Shown piece after piece: positions 15,530 through 24,314 of a stretch of DNA of 41,038 bases. Source of the DNA: an uncultured Marvinbryantia sp. (GTDB lineage Bacteria; Bacillota; Clostridia; Lachnospirales; Lachnospiraceae); NCBI GenBank assembly GCA_934394985.1, contig CAKRRF010000022.1:1-41038 (forward strand), given 5' to 3'. The position numbers and the translations under genes are program-made. The notes beneath the pieces are model-generated. The model was not told the origin of the DNA. It saw only the letters and a program-made list of their open reading frames with translations, and did not search any database. Position 1 is the stretch's first letter. Each line of letters begins with the position of its first letter.

Positions 15530-15605
15530 CACACTAAAGCTAAAAATGCATGTTATTCAGTTTTCGTTTTTTACTTTGACTACATCCCCAATATTTCAAA
15601 TAAAA

Positions 15606-16241
15606 TCATTCCGCTTCGAGTTCAGAAATTTCCTGTGCAACTTCTTCTCCAAGTTTGAGCTGATCAGCAGAGAATGTTACATTTTTTACTAGCGGGGTTT
15701 GCCAATCTAATAATTTAAAGTCATTTGAGTCGTAACTAGAAAAATACAATTTATATGAGTCATATAGGCTTGTAAAAACAATTGCAATTAACTCTAAATT
15801 ATCAGCATTTTCTAAATATTCTCTACTATTTCCAATATAGCTTAATCCATCCGATACGGTAGAATCTTCAGCTGCAAATGAAATAATCAAAGATTCTGTT
15901 AAAAGTAACCATTCATCATAAGAACTGAACCATTTGAATTCTACCTTTGCCATATCATTTGGTTCTAAGTACTCATGATTAATATTATACGCTACCAAAG
16001 CATATAACTTATCAATATTTTCATCAGATAAAATTGGATCTGTTACTTCATCAGTTTCTGTAGTATCAGCTGTTTCAGTTTCTGCCGGCGTAGACGAATC
16101 CTGCCGGACGACCTCGGATGTATCGGTTGTGGATGTGTCAGTAGTTGTTGTTTCTTTTGTAGATTCAGTTGTTGAATCTTTTTCTGGTGCGACGTCAGTG
16201 CTACTAGATGCTGCGCTGGAAGCCGACCGGGCAACTTTTTG
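15606..16241 (-). pseudogene. 5'-truncated secreted-protein gene fused to leader copy B
   Basis: A 211-codon frame is open from just after a TAA at 16244 and has no ATG/GTG with a ribosome site near its beginning. It reads a Ser/Thr-rich linker (SASSAASSSTDVAPEKD and on), then a folded part (DPILSDENIDKLYALVAYNINHE to the end EISELEAE). The linker-plus-domain form matches the intact lipoprotein at 12690-13427, but the signal peptide and lipobox are missing. The joint is at GGCTTCC, where copy A continues to the lipoprotein start. One added A in the A5 run at 16236-16240 would fuse it to the leader ATG at 16249. Probably inactive. Confidence 0.6.
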
Positions 16242-16517
16242 TTACCCATGACGCTTCCTTTGTATACCTGCAGGTCATCACTCCTGCGGTAACTTTATAA
16301 GCACCTTTGGATGCTGTATGTATCGGATTTTGCGAAAATTTTCAGTTTTCGCTCTTCCGTTACATATCAGAAAATAATTTTCAGCTCCTTTCTGTATTTA
16401 TTATGTATTTTCTTATTATCTTAACGTATTAATATGAAATATACAAGAATTTGTTGCCGTTAATTGTATAATATAGGTCTGAAAATCATCGTCATCAGGA
16501 AAAAGTTTCCCATTCTT
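16218..16517 (-). repeat. Structured leader, copy B
   Basis: Copy of 13474-13804. The lower stem here is better paired (GGAAGC/GCTTCC around GGGTAAC/GTTGCCC), and the small hairpin changes from AGCACCTAAAGATGCT to AGCATCCAAAGGTGCT, keeping its AGCA/TGCT stem. Its far end runs into the last codons of the ATPase gene, which is probably the ancestral arrangement. Confidence 0.75.
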
Positions 16518-18648
16518 CCGGCAACACTATTTCTCTTCTCTTGTTTTCATCCTGCTGCCCACAGATCAGTTCCAGTTCCTGCTGAAGATAACGAAGACTG
16601 TTTTGTACATATTTTTCCTGTTGTGTTCTGCAGCGGTATGCTATTTCCTCTTTCAGATACTCTCGTTGTTTCTGACTGCTTTTTAAAAAGATGTCTTTCA
16701 TTACTCCAATCAGTTTTAGTCTTAATGCATACAGTGCAAAGTAGATGTTCATCCAATATACCGCTTTTATATGAGATTCCTCTGTATGCTCCATGAATTT
16801 TCCAATCACTTCTGACGCCTTTTCCTGCAAACTTCTTTCTTTTACGAGCGCTCCATTTGGTATATTTAACGTATATATATATGCAATAACCAGTTGATCC
16901 GCTTGTTTTCTTTCATGCATTTTTTTCATATAATCACGATTTCTGAGCATCATTCGTATCAGTCTTTCCAGACTCACGCCGTGCCACCTTTTTTCTGTAT
17001 TACTGTACCATATAGATTTCCATATCAGCTGTTCTGTTAAATAATCCATGGATTTTTCATCCAGATAGTTTTGTTCGATCATATCTTCCAAACAGTTTTC
17101 TATTGTTATACCAGGATGCAGGAGAAAATAATTTTCAGCAACAGTGTCATGACGGAATTTCAGCATATAGTCGAATTTTATCATTCGGCCCATAGTTTCC
17201 GGAAATTGCTCCGCAAATTTTCCTCTGTAAAAATAACCTGTAAGTTGTCTGACCAACTCGTAAGTTAATGGCATGCCCATTATTTTACAAGTGGCAAGAT
17301 ATGGAAATATTTCTGATATTTTCAGTTTTGTGCAGTCCTTATCCAATTTCCGGCATCTATCTTCCCATTCATCCCAGTCCATTCGAATTTTCAGTTTTGC
17401 ATAGCTGGCAGGTTCTTTTCCTATTTTCTGCAATATACCATTATAGCCTCGTATAAAATCCAGAAACAAATCTGCTAATGACTTTTTCTCATAATACAGC
17501 CTTTCTCTGCTTTGATCGATACAGGTTTTCACCACATTTTTCTTCCTGCTAAAGCAGTCTGCCATTTCATCTAATATTTTGCGTTTCAGTTCAGCAGGGT
17601 AGGCGATGTACTCAAATGTATGAAATCTGTAGCTGATATGTTGCATCATTTTTTCATCTACATCTTTTGTATGATCAAGATAAAAGATTCTGGTTGCCTT
17701 TTCTTCCCTGTACATGTTCTCCTGATCAAACATTTCAAGCATATATCCTGGTCTTTCTGCCATAACCATATACAAATACGGATTTTCTTCTTCACAGTAT
17801 ATCTGATACAGCTGTTTCAGTACGGTTCTGTTTTCATGTGGACTGTCTATGCATAATACGTTTTTTCTGGTTCTGCTGATTCCATTATTTTTCATGAATT
17901 CTACGATTCGCTTCAGATCATCCATATCCGCCCTCATTTCAGCTATATTCAGAAAGTACACATTCCATCCTGGATTTTCCTCTATGCACTTTAACGCCAG
18001 CGCACATAACAACGTTGATTTTCCGCTTCCTCCATCTGCCATAATACAGACTGGTGCATTTTCCCGCTGACTGCCAAATGTAAAACGGTATAAATGTCTC
18101 AGGATATAGTCATACCCATCTGTCTGCACATGTATTCCATTACAGACAGCTTTCATAAGAATATCATGGTCCCCGGTAAATTCATAAAATATATCCTTTA
18201 ACTTTTCCCGTTTCTCAGCTGTTGTTTTTTGATTCTTCAGGAATTTCCAGTCTATCCACTGCAGTGCTTCTATCGGTGTCCTGGAATATATAACCGTACT
18301 TTTTTCCCCCAAATGAAAAACATATCCTCTTCCGGATAAGGAACAGAACATATCTTTTGCTTTTTGATTATCAAATTCCGGACTGGTTTCAGCAAATTTC
18401 ATTTTTATGCCATAGATAAGATTCCGAAGATAGATTCTGAAATCTTTAGGATCCGCATCAAATATATTTTCCAGCATGCCATATTCACAGACACATTCTC
18501 GGTTCTCTACCAGAAATCGCAATAATACAAGCTGCTGTTTTTTCAGGCACACTGCTGCATTTCCTTTGTATGGGTATTCCTTATCAGAACAATAGCCTGT
18601 ATCAAGATCCACATATAACTGACTATTTACCTTCAAAATTGTCTTCAT
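16495..18648 (-). CDS. Winged-helix / STAND-like NTPase regulator
   Basis: 717 aa from the ATG at 18648; a TTG at 18702 is a weaker alternative. Residues about 10-115 look like an OmpR/PhoB-type winged helix (LVLLRFLVENRECVCEYGML, FRIYLRNLIYGIK, SLSGRGYVFHL). A P-loop domain follows: Walker A MADGGSGKST at 203-212 and Walker B NVLCIDSP near 263-270, then a helical region to the end. The order DNA-binding wing, NTPase, helical sensor is that of STAND regulators, which act as signal-gated switches in transcription or phage defence. It is divergent from the DUF2815-VirE-RT operon across 114 bp and inside the same inverted repeats, so it may control or trigger that operon. Family not recognised precisely. 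Confidence 0.78.
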   Translation of the reverse strand: MKTILKVNSQLYVDLDTGYCSDKEYPYKGNAAVCLKKQQLVLLRFLVENRECVCEYGMLENIFDADPKDFRIYLRNLIYGIKMKFAETSPEFDNQKAKDMFCSLSGRGYVFHLGEKSTVIYSRTPIEALQWIDWKFLKNQKTTAEKREKLKDIFYEFTGDHDILMKAVCNGIHVQTDGYDYILRHLYRFTFGSQRENAPVCIMADGGSGKSTLLCALALKCIEENPGWNVYFLNIAEMRADMDDLKRIVEFMKNNGISRTRKNVLCIDSPHENRTVLKQLYQIYCEEENPYLYMVMAERPGYMLEMFDQENMYREEKATRIFYLDHTKDVDEKMMQHISYRFHTFEYIAYPAELKRKILDEMADCFSRKKNVVKTCIDQSRERLYYEKKSLADLFLDFIRGYNGILQKIGKEPASYAKLKIRMDWDEWEDRCRKLDKDCTKLKISEIFPYLATCKIMGMPLTYELVRQLTGYFYRGKFAEQFPETMGRMIKFDYMLKFRHDTVAENYFLLHPGITIENCLEDMIEQNYLDEKSMDYLTEQLIWKSIWYSNTEKRWHGVSLERLIRMMLRNRDYMKKMHERKQADQLVIAYIYTLNIPNGALVKERSLQEKASEVIGKFMEHTEESHIKAVYWMNIYFALYALRLKLIGVMKDIFLKSSQKQREYLKEEIAYRCRTQQEKYVQNSLRYLQQELELICGQQDENKRREIVLPEEWETFS

Positions 18649-18762
18649 TTCTTTAATTTTCCTCTTCTCCGGATATTTTCTGGATATTTTTCTCTTGTAC
18701 AATCACTTATATAAAACATATCAAAGATTCTATATTCCATCAAGCAGCAGAAAGGAGTGTCT

Positions 18763-19023
18763 ATGAAACGCCATGCTATTTATGCGGTAGATGTTCCGCG
18801 AAAAGGAAAACTCTTCTTTTTCTATAAAGGAACCTATGATACCTATTACCTGTTTTCTACTCATTATCGTAAAACCGTTTATTACTATTTCCGCAATGGA
18901 AAAACCACGGCTCAGTTAGCCCGCGATAAGAGTTGGAAAAGAAGACCTTTTTTGTCAAATCTCATAGAAGGACAGATCAAACGCCAGCTTGTTCCTGTAT
19001 TATCGGAAGATACTGATATCTGA
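18763..19023 (+). CDS. Small basic protein, first gene of the RT operon
   Basis: 86 aa from the ATG at 18763 (AAAGGAG, 7-nt spacer; an in-frame GTG two codons upstream overlaps the site). It is rich in Tyr, Lys and Arg (KGKLFFFYKGTYDTYYLFSTHY, then ARDKSWKRRPFLSNLIEGQIKRQL). No family recognised; the charge suggests nucleic-acid binding. It leads the operon, 23 bp before the DUF2815 gene. Confidence 0.65.
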   Translation: MKRHAIYAVDVPRKGKLFFFYKGTYDTYYLFSTHYRKTVYYYFRNGKTTAQLARDKSWKRRPFLSNLIEGQIKRQLVPVLSEDTDI

Positions 19024-19046
19024 TCTGTTCACAGGAGGACTCTGTT

Positions 19047-19595
19047 ATGTCAAAGAAAAATCGTATTATTATTTCTTGTCGTCTCGCATATGTCAATTGC
19101 TGGAAACCAGCTTCCAATTTTGGAAAACAGGCTTATTCTCTGGTGGCCATCATTCCCAAAACAGATGCGGCTACTCTTGATCTCATCTGGCAGACAATTA
19201 ATTATGTTAAGGAAAAATCTGTCGAAAAATTTGGCGGGAGAATTCCCCCTAACTGTCATATTCCACTTCATGACGGAGATATTGAAAAACCAGACAATCC
19301 TGTATTTCGTAACAGCTATTATCTCAATGCCAAATGTAAAGATGCTCCACAGATTGTAGATCACAATGTCCAGCCAATTACGGAACCAAACAAACTTTAT
19401 TCCGGATGCTTTGGGAATATCAGCCTCATCTTTTATGCTTACAACTGCGCCGGTTCTAAAGGAATTGGTGTGTGGCTCGGAAATATTCAGAAGCTGAAGG
19501 ATGGTCCACGGCTAAATGCCCGTATCAGTGCGGAAGAAGAATTCCAGCCGGTTACCTATGATGAAATTCTTAGTCAGGAGGCAGAACGTCTATGA
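19047..19595 (+). CDS. DUF2815 phage-type ssDNA-binding protein
   Basis: 182 aa; the start has AGGAGG 8 nt upstream. The order of conserved blocks is that of DUF2815: SCRLAYVNCWKPAS, YSLVAIIPKTDAATLDLI, HIPLHDGDIEKPDNPVF, YYLNAKCKDAPQIVDHN, LYSGCFGNISLIFYAYN and GIGVWLGNIQKLKDG, then an acidic end. The family is found in phage replication modules and is thought to be a T7 gp2.5-like single-strand binding protein. Its stop overlaps the VirE start (ATGA). In phages it usually sits beside a DNA polymerase; here a reverse transcriptase takes that place. Confidence 0.85.
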   Translation: MSKKNRIIISCRLAYVNCWKPASNFGKQAYSLVAIIPKTDAATLDLIWQTINYVKEKSVEKFGGRIPPNCHIPLHDGDIEKPDNPVFRNSYYLNAKCKDAPQIVDHNVQPITEPNKLYSGCFGNISLIFYAYNCAGSKGIGVWLGNIQKLKDGPRLNARISAEEEFQPVTYDEILSQEAERL

Positions 19596-20851
19596 ATGAA
19601 GCAGCCTGGTTCAATCAGCTTACACGGAACATAAAAGGAGAAATCCTCTGTACAATGTCCAACATTTCCCTGATTCTGGAAAATGACCAGAATCTGGAAA
19701 ACCTTTTCTATAATGAAATGAAACATTCCATTGATATCTGTGGATCAGTACCGTGGTTTCGCACAGAAGGGGGATGGAATAATATGGACTTTCCTTGTTT
19801 ACAAATGTACCTTGAAAATCAATATCACATCTACTCTCCACGTAAATGCAAAGACGCCCTTTATGCTTCTCTCAGTTCCCGGAAAAGAGTGCATCCTGTC
19901 CGGAATTATCTAGAGCATTTGCAGTGGGATAAACAAAAACGCCTGGACTGGCTGTTAGTTGATTATCTTGGTGCGGCAGATACACCCTATGTACGGGCTG
20001 TTACACGAAAAACCTTCATAGCCGCTGTTGCACGTATTTACTGTCCTGGCATCAAGTTTGATACTATTCTGGTTCTTTGCGGGGAACAGGGTATCGGAAA
20101 AAGTACTCTTTTTTCAAAAATGGCTGGCAAATGGTATTCTGACTCCATGACGATTGCAGATATGAAAGAGAAAACTGCTGCTGAAAAGCTGCAGGGAATG
20201 TGGATTATTGAGTTAAGTGAACTCGCTGGCATTCGAAAAATTGATGTAGAAACATTAAAATCCTTTCTTTCCCGTACAGATGATCAATACCGCGCTCCTT
20301 ATGAAAATATGGTAACTTCCCATCCCCGCAGCAGCATCCTGGTTGGAACTACTAACAGTAGCAGTGGTTTCCTCAGGGATATCACCGGCAACCGTCGTTT
20401 CTGGCCTGTCTCTGTTAATCGCAAAGGCTGCTGTAAAATATGGGATATCTCTCAGGAAGATATTGATCAGATATGGGCTGAAGCGGCAGCTGATTTCAAA
20501 AATGGGGAAACTCTTTTTCTGCCAGCTGAACTGGAGACAGACGCCCGGATCAATCAACGTCTTGCCATGGAACAGGATCCCCGTCAGGGACTTATTGATG
20601 AATATTTAACTTCTACCGGGAAAAAACAGCTCTGTCTTATGGAGCTGTGGTGTGAATGTCTTGGAAAAGAACGGACTGATATGAAAAGACGGGACGCTTT
20701 TGAACTGGAAGCCATCTTACAGCAGCTTGGCGGCTGGCATGTATATGAGGGAAACAATACCGGTAAAATGCGGCTTCCTACCTATGGAGTACAGAAGACT
20801 TTTGTAAAAGTAGATTCTACATTATCAACAGAGAAAGGAAATATCTCATGA
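19592..20851 (+). CDS. VirE-type P-loop helicase/primase-associated protein
   Basis: 419 aa. This is the virulence-associated E family (PF05272) found in phages and mobile islands as replicative helicase or primase partner. Visible: HPVRNYLEHLQWDKQKRLDWL before the core, Walker A GEQGIGKST (164-172), Walker B MWIIELSEL (203-211), then KSFLSRTDDQYRAPY, a sensor strand ILVGTTNS and the family motif GNRRFWPV. It overlaps both neighbours by 4 bp, so the operon is translationally coupled. The primase half found in long VirE proteins is absent. Confidence 0.87.
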   Translation: MNEAAWFNQLTRNIKGEILCTMSNISLILENDQNLENLFYNEMKHSIDICGSVPWFRTEGGWNNMDFPCLQMYLENQYHIYSPRKCKDALYASLSSRKRVHPVRNYLEHLQWDKQKRLDWLLVDYLGAADTPYVRAVTRKTFIAAVARIYCPGIKFDTILVLCGEQGIGKSTLFSKMAGKWYSDSMTIADMKEKTAAEKLQGMWIIELSELAGIRKIDVETLKSFLSRTDDQYRAPYENMVTSHPRSSILVGTTNSSSGFLRDITGNRRFWPVSVNRKGCCKIWDISQEDIDQIWAEAAADFKNGETLFLPAELETDARINQRLAMEQDPRQGLIDEYLTSTGKKQLCLMELWCECLGKERTDMKRRDAFELEAILQQLGGWHVYEGNNTGKMRLPTYGVQKTFVKVDSTLSTEKGNIS

Positions 20852-22977
20852 ATATAGATACTGTTTTGTCAGATGATATTCTTGCCGAAGCCATGAAACA
20901 CGTATGCCGGAAAAAATCTTCTGGTTATGATGGCATGACTGCAGACCAGCTTCCTGATTTTTGGATCAAAAACGGAGACTCCATCAAAAAGGCTATTCGA
21001 AAAGGAACTTATATGCCACAACCCCTGGTTGCACGTTATATTCCAAAACCAGGGAAAAAGGAGTGTCGAAAGCTGGAGATTCCATGTCTGACAGACCGAA
21101 TGTTGTCCTATAGTCTCCGTCAGATGCTTTGTGATTATTATGATTCTTCTTTTAGCGTTAACAGCTATGGTTTTCGCCCAGGACGTGGCTGCATGGATGC
21201 ACTGCACGCATGTCTTGACTTTCTGAATAATCAGACTGTTGCTGTTATCGATCTCGATATCAAAGGTTTTTTTGACCATGTGAATCATCCTCTGTTGTAC
21301 CGTATATTAGAACAGGATATATCCGATCCTGCAGTTTTGACTCTGATCCGTCGCTATGTAAATGCAAAAGTTGTCTGCAATAAACATATATACAAAAAAT
21401 ATATCGGGCTTCCTCAGGGAAATTCAGCAAGTCCAATTCTTGCCAATGTTTTTTTGAATTCCTTTGATCAGTTTCTGGAACACCACAGAATCCGTTTTGT
21501 TAGATATGCTGACGATATTGTCCTCTTCTGTCGTTCTGTTCGGGAAGCAGAATGGATTCTTCCGATGGCACGGGATTTTCTTACTGATCAGCTAAAGCTT
21601 TCTCTGAATAATGACAAAAGCAAAATTATCCCTCCAGAGCAACTGACGTTCCTTGGCTACGCTTTTTCTTCCCATGGTTCAAACCATTATTATCTCACGA
21701 TTAATGACAAAATAAAGCAGCGAATGCTTACACAGATGAAAAAAACCCTTTCCTTCAACCATCTTTCTCCCGGTGACTGGTGGCGCCGAATTGGTGCTTT
21801 TAACAGAGGATGGATTAATTATCATATAGAAGCAGATCCTCATACTCTGCTCACTTTTCTCTATCAGGCTGAACAGAATCAGCTTTTCTGGATTGTAGAC
21901 AAAGCGAACCTGTCTGTCCATCGCAAAATGTCTGTTCTGCGAGGTATTTATGACTGCCCCGATTATAGTTCTCTTACCGGATGGTACCTGCTGCGTTTAT
22001 CATCCCTGCATATTTCACCCTTAGAAAGGAGTTTACCTATGACAAATAAATACACTTATTGGAGATCCGGATCCTATTATGATAATTCTGATTTGCTGTA
22101 TTCTCAGTATCAGAATCTTGTCCAAAAACCTTTTTATTACTCCGGAAGTAACGAAATCTGCATCTCCCACTTTCAGAATTATGTTTTTCCAAATGAATCT
22201 GCCAGACTTTCTTCTGAAGACTATATGATTCTTGGCATTCTTGCTGCCGGAAAAAATATGTCTTTTCTGCAGCTACAGTCCTATCTGCTATTAAAATCCA
22301 TTCTTCTTTCTTCTGAAGATCTGATGAAGCATATACAGAAACTTCTGTCCCTCGGAATTCTGGAATGCAATACCATATATTCTGTTACCACACAGAGTTG
22401 CTCTATTCCTGCTAGATACCTGAAGTGTTATCGCATTGCTCTTGGAGGAACCAAATTTGTCCGTGACATATGTGCGCCTACGGATTATGATATCAGTTAT
22501 TTTTTTATCTGCCGTGGAATGGGTGCCCTGCAGTACTATTATATCAACACTGTTTTGTGTAATCAGATTATTCTGAACTTTTTGCTTTACCGGAAATCCG
22601 TGAAATATTTTCGCATAGCAACTTCTTTATACGCAAAAATGTCTTCTAATATCCGATGCAAAGTAATTCTTCCTCTACTGATTCGCACAGAAACACATAC
22701 TTATTTTTTCAGCATAGTATCTATGTCTCCTGACAACCGGCAGATTTCCAGGATTTTTCATGATTGGTACTATTTTCAGCGGACATATGAGGATCCCATT
22801 ACATTTGTTCTTGTTGCAAATGACTATTCCAGTCTGCATACTGCCTGGCAATATCTTTTGAAAGAAACGGTTCTGAATCCCAGAATTTCTTTTGACCATA
22901 TACGTTTTTCCGTGGTACACAGCTGGTTTCTGCCAAAGCCTGGCATATTGCTTTCTAAAGATGATCTTCATTTCTGA
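20848..22977 (+). CDS. Group II-intron-like reverse transcriptase with long unknown C-terminal extension
   Basis: 709 aa; AAAGGA 8 nt before the ATG, which overlaps the VirE stop. RT motifs in order: SSGYDGMTADQ (24-34), SYGFRPGRGCMDALH (106-120), VIDLDIKGFFDHV (133-145, catalytic Asp), GLPQGNSASPILAN (187-200), YADDIVLF (220-227, catalytic Asp pair), LTFLGY, and a thumb/X-like GDWWRRIGAFNRGWINYH (309-326). All catalytic positions are intact. There is no HNH endonuclease, and no intron domain V-like hairpin was seen after the gene. Residues 340-709 match nothing I recognise; 430-490 look like a winged helix, and the last part has a beta-strand pattern (LPLLIRTETHTYFFSIVS, ITFVLVAND) that could be a nuclease-like fold without its acidic residues. 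Confidence 0.85.
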   Translation: MNIDTVLSDDILAEAMKHVCRKKSSGYDGMTADQLPDFWIKNGDSIKKAIRKGTYMPQPLVARYIPKPGKKECRKLEIPCLTDRMLSYSLRQMLCDYYDSSFSVNSYGFRPGRGCMDALHACLDFLNNQTVAVIDLDIKGFFDHVNHPLLYRILEQDISDPAVLTLIRRYVNAKVVCNKHIYKKYIGLPQGNSASPILANVFLNSFDQFLEHHRIRFVRYADDIVLFCRSVREAEWILPMARDFLTDQLKLSLNNDKSKIIPPEQLTFLGYAFSSHGSNHYYLTINDKIKQRMLTQMKKTLSFNHLSPGDWWRRIGAFNRGWINYHIEADPHTLLTFLYQAEQNQLFWIVDKANLSVHRKMSVLRGIYDCPDYSSLTGWYLLRLSSLHISPLERSLPMTNKYTYWRSGSYYDNSDLLYSQYQNLVQKPFYYSGSNEICISHFQNYVFPNESARLSSEDYMILGILAAGKNMSFLQLQSYLLLKSILLSSEDLMKHIQKLLSLGILECNTIYSVTTQSCSIPARYLKCYRIALGGTKFVRDICAPTDYDISYFFICRGMGALQYYYINTVLCNQIILNFLLYRKSVKYFRIATSLYAKMSSNIRCKVILPLLIRTETHTYFFSIVSMSPDNRQISRIFHDWYYFQRTYEDPITFVLVANDYSSLHTAWQYLLKETVLNPRISFDHIRFSVVHSWFLPKPGILLSKDDLHF

Positions 22978-23011
22978 AACATGGAATCACATATTCTGCT
23001 TTCATACTCTG

Positions 23012-23083
23012 CTTTATACTCATAGTAAGAGTAACCGATAGAACGAGAAAAGGGAGTGTCGGAAAGAAGAGAAATGCCCTCCC
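23012..23083. repeat. Right copy of the perfect 72-bp inverted repeat
   Basis: Reverse complement of 15423-15494 without a mismatch. It starts 35 bp after the RT stop and lies just before the terminator and the M42 promoter. Confidence 0.95.
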
Positions 23084-23087
23084 TTAC

Positions 23088-23131
23088 ACAGCAAAAACAG
23101 CCATTGCTACGGCTCTGGCTGTTTTTGCTGT
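23088..23131 (+). terminator. Terminator of the RT operon
   Basis: A perfect 15-bp stem (ACAGCAAAAACAGCC and its complement) with a 14-nt loop and T-rich descending arm, 110 bp past the RT stop and outside the inverted repeat. Confidence 0.6.
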
Positions 23132-23133
23132 AC

Positions 23134-23162
23134 TTGACGTTTCTATTTATTTACGATACAGT
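23134..23162 (+). promoter_or_regulatory. Promoter of the M42 peptidase gene
   Basis: TTGACG at 23134-23139 and TACAGT at 23157-23162 with a 17-bp spacer, 30 bp before the start codon. Confidence 0.5.
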
Positions 23163-23191
23163 AAAGCAGAAGTTATTTTTACAGGAGATCA

Positions 23192-24235
23192 ATGATTATG
23201 AATTTTTCAAACGCAGAAGAAACAATAAAAGAACTTTGTCAAAAGCTTTATTCCATTGACAGCCCTACCGGATTTACTGACCGTATTTCTGACTGGCTGA
23301 TCCACTATACCAGAGAACTTGGCTATGACTCTTATCGCAATCGTCTTGGCAATGTCATCGTTCCTGTTCCGGGAAAAGATTGTGCACACAGCGTAGCACT
23401 GAGTGCCCACGTAGATACCCTTGGACTGATGGTTCGTTCTATCACCAGCGAAGGATACCTGATGTTTACCACAATTGGCGGACCGGTGCTTCCTTCTCTC
23501 GATGGCGAATACTGCCGGATCTACACTCGCTCCGGAAAATTATTTACCGGAACAGTGCTGTCGCTTTCCCCAGCAGTTCATGTCTTTGATGATGCCAATA
23601 CCCGTCCAAGAGATGAAAAAAATATGGCGATACGACTGGATGAAGAAGTTCATTCCAAGGAAGATGTGCTGGCTCTTGGTATCCAGACCGGTGACTTTAT
23701 CTGTTATGATCCGAAAACCATATTCACAGAAAGTGGCTTCCTGAAGTCCCGCTTTATTGACGATAAGGCCTGTGCCGCTCTGGAACTGACTTTACTTGCC
23801 TTGATGAAAGAGCAGTCTCTGACACCAGCTCATACCACGTATATTTGTTTTTCTACTCATGAAGAAATTGGTTATGGAGGTGCCACTTTACCATCTGACC
23901 TGGATGAATTGTTAGTTGTCGATATGGGATGTGTAGGAGATGACCTGAACTGCACCGAACAGCAGGTCAGCATCTGTGCCAAGGATAACCTTGGACCGTA
24001 TGATTATGAAATGACCAGTCGCCTGATCGAACTTTCTGGCAAGAACAACATTGGCTATGCAGTGGATATTTATCCGCATTATGGTTCCGATGCCGGTCCG
24101 ATGTGGCGTTCAGGTAAAGATACCAAAGCCGCCCTGATTGGTCCTGGCGTTCATGCATCCCATGGCATGGAACGGACGCATCTGTCTGGCATGATGGCTA
24201 CTCTGAAGCTGATGAGTGCATATCTTGCACTTTAG
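23192..24235 (+). CDS. M42 family metallo-aminopeptidase
   Basis: 347 aa from the ATG at 23192, or 345 aa from the one at 23198, which lies better from AGGAG. It is a dinuclear-metal aminopeptidase (glutamyl/deblocking type, often also annotated endoglucanase) that trims cytoplasmic peptides. Metal and catalytic motifs are present: LSAHVDTLGLMV, IDDKACAAL, STHEEIGYGGA (Glu pair), VDMGCVGD, YPHYGSDAG and a late HASHGMERTH. Its product could feed on peptides from the adjacent Opp transporter. A dead fragment of a paralogous copy is at 12196-12363. Confidence 0.93.
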   Translation: MIMNFSNAEETIKELCQKLYSIDSPTGFTDRISDWLIHYTRELGYDSYRNRLGNVIVPVPGKDCAHSVALSAHVDTLGLMVRSITSEGYLMFTTIGGPVLPSLDGEYCRIYTRSGKLFTGTVLSLSPAVHVFDDANTRPRDEKNMAIRLDEEVHSKEDVLALGIQTGDFICYDPKTIFTESGFLKSRFIDDKACAALELTLLALMKEQSLTPAHTTYICFSTHEEIGYGGATLPSDLDELLVVDMGCVGDDLNCTEQQVSICAKDNLGPYDYEMTSRLIELSGKNNIGYAVDIYPHYGSDAGPMWRSGKDTKAALIGPGVHASHGMERTHLSGMMATLKLMSAYLAL

Positions 24236-24257
24236 TTTTAGTTTTATTTTTATCTTA

Positions 24258-24297
24258 AAAATCCCGGATGAACTTTTATCTGTTCATCCGGGATTTT
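24258..24297. terminator. Bidirectional terminator between M42 gene and opp operon
   Basis: A perfect 16-bp stem, AAAATCCCGGATGAAC and its complement, with an 8-nt loop and T runs both ways. It lies between the convergent stops at 24235 and 24315. Confidence 0.9.
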
Positions 24298-24314
24298 GTC
24301 ATTACTTATTCTTT

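Noticed and set aside
16043..16249. 68-codon minus-strand frame from the leader B ATG
   Set aside because: Low-complexity Gln/Lys/His-rich product out of frame with the secreted-protein remnant; probably a by-product of the fusion, though the ATG has a fair ribosome site.
20848..23011. RT as an ordinary group II intron-encoded protein
   Set aside because: Tight operon coupling with VirE (ATGA overlap), no domain V-like hairpin downstream and no HNH region. A covariance search would settle it.
23056..23259. Plus-strand 67-codon frame starting inside the right inverted repeat
   Set aside because: It runs through the terminator hairpin and the M42 promoter, overlaps the M42 start, and has no ribosome site.
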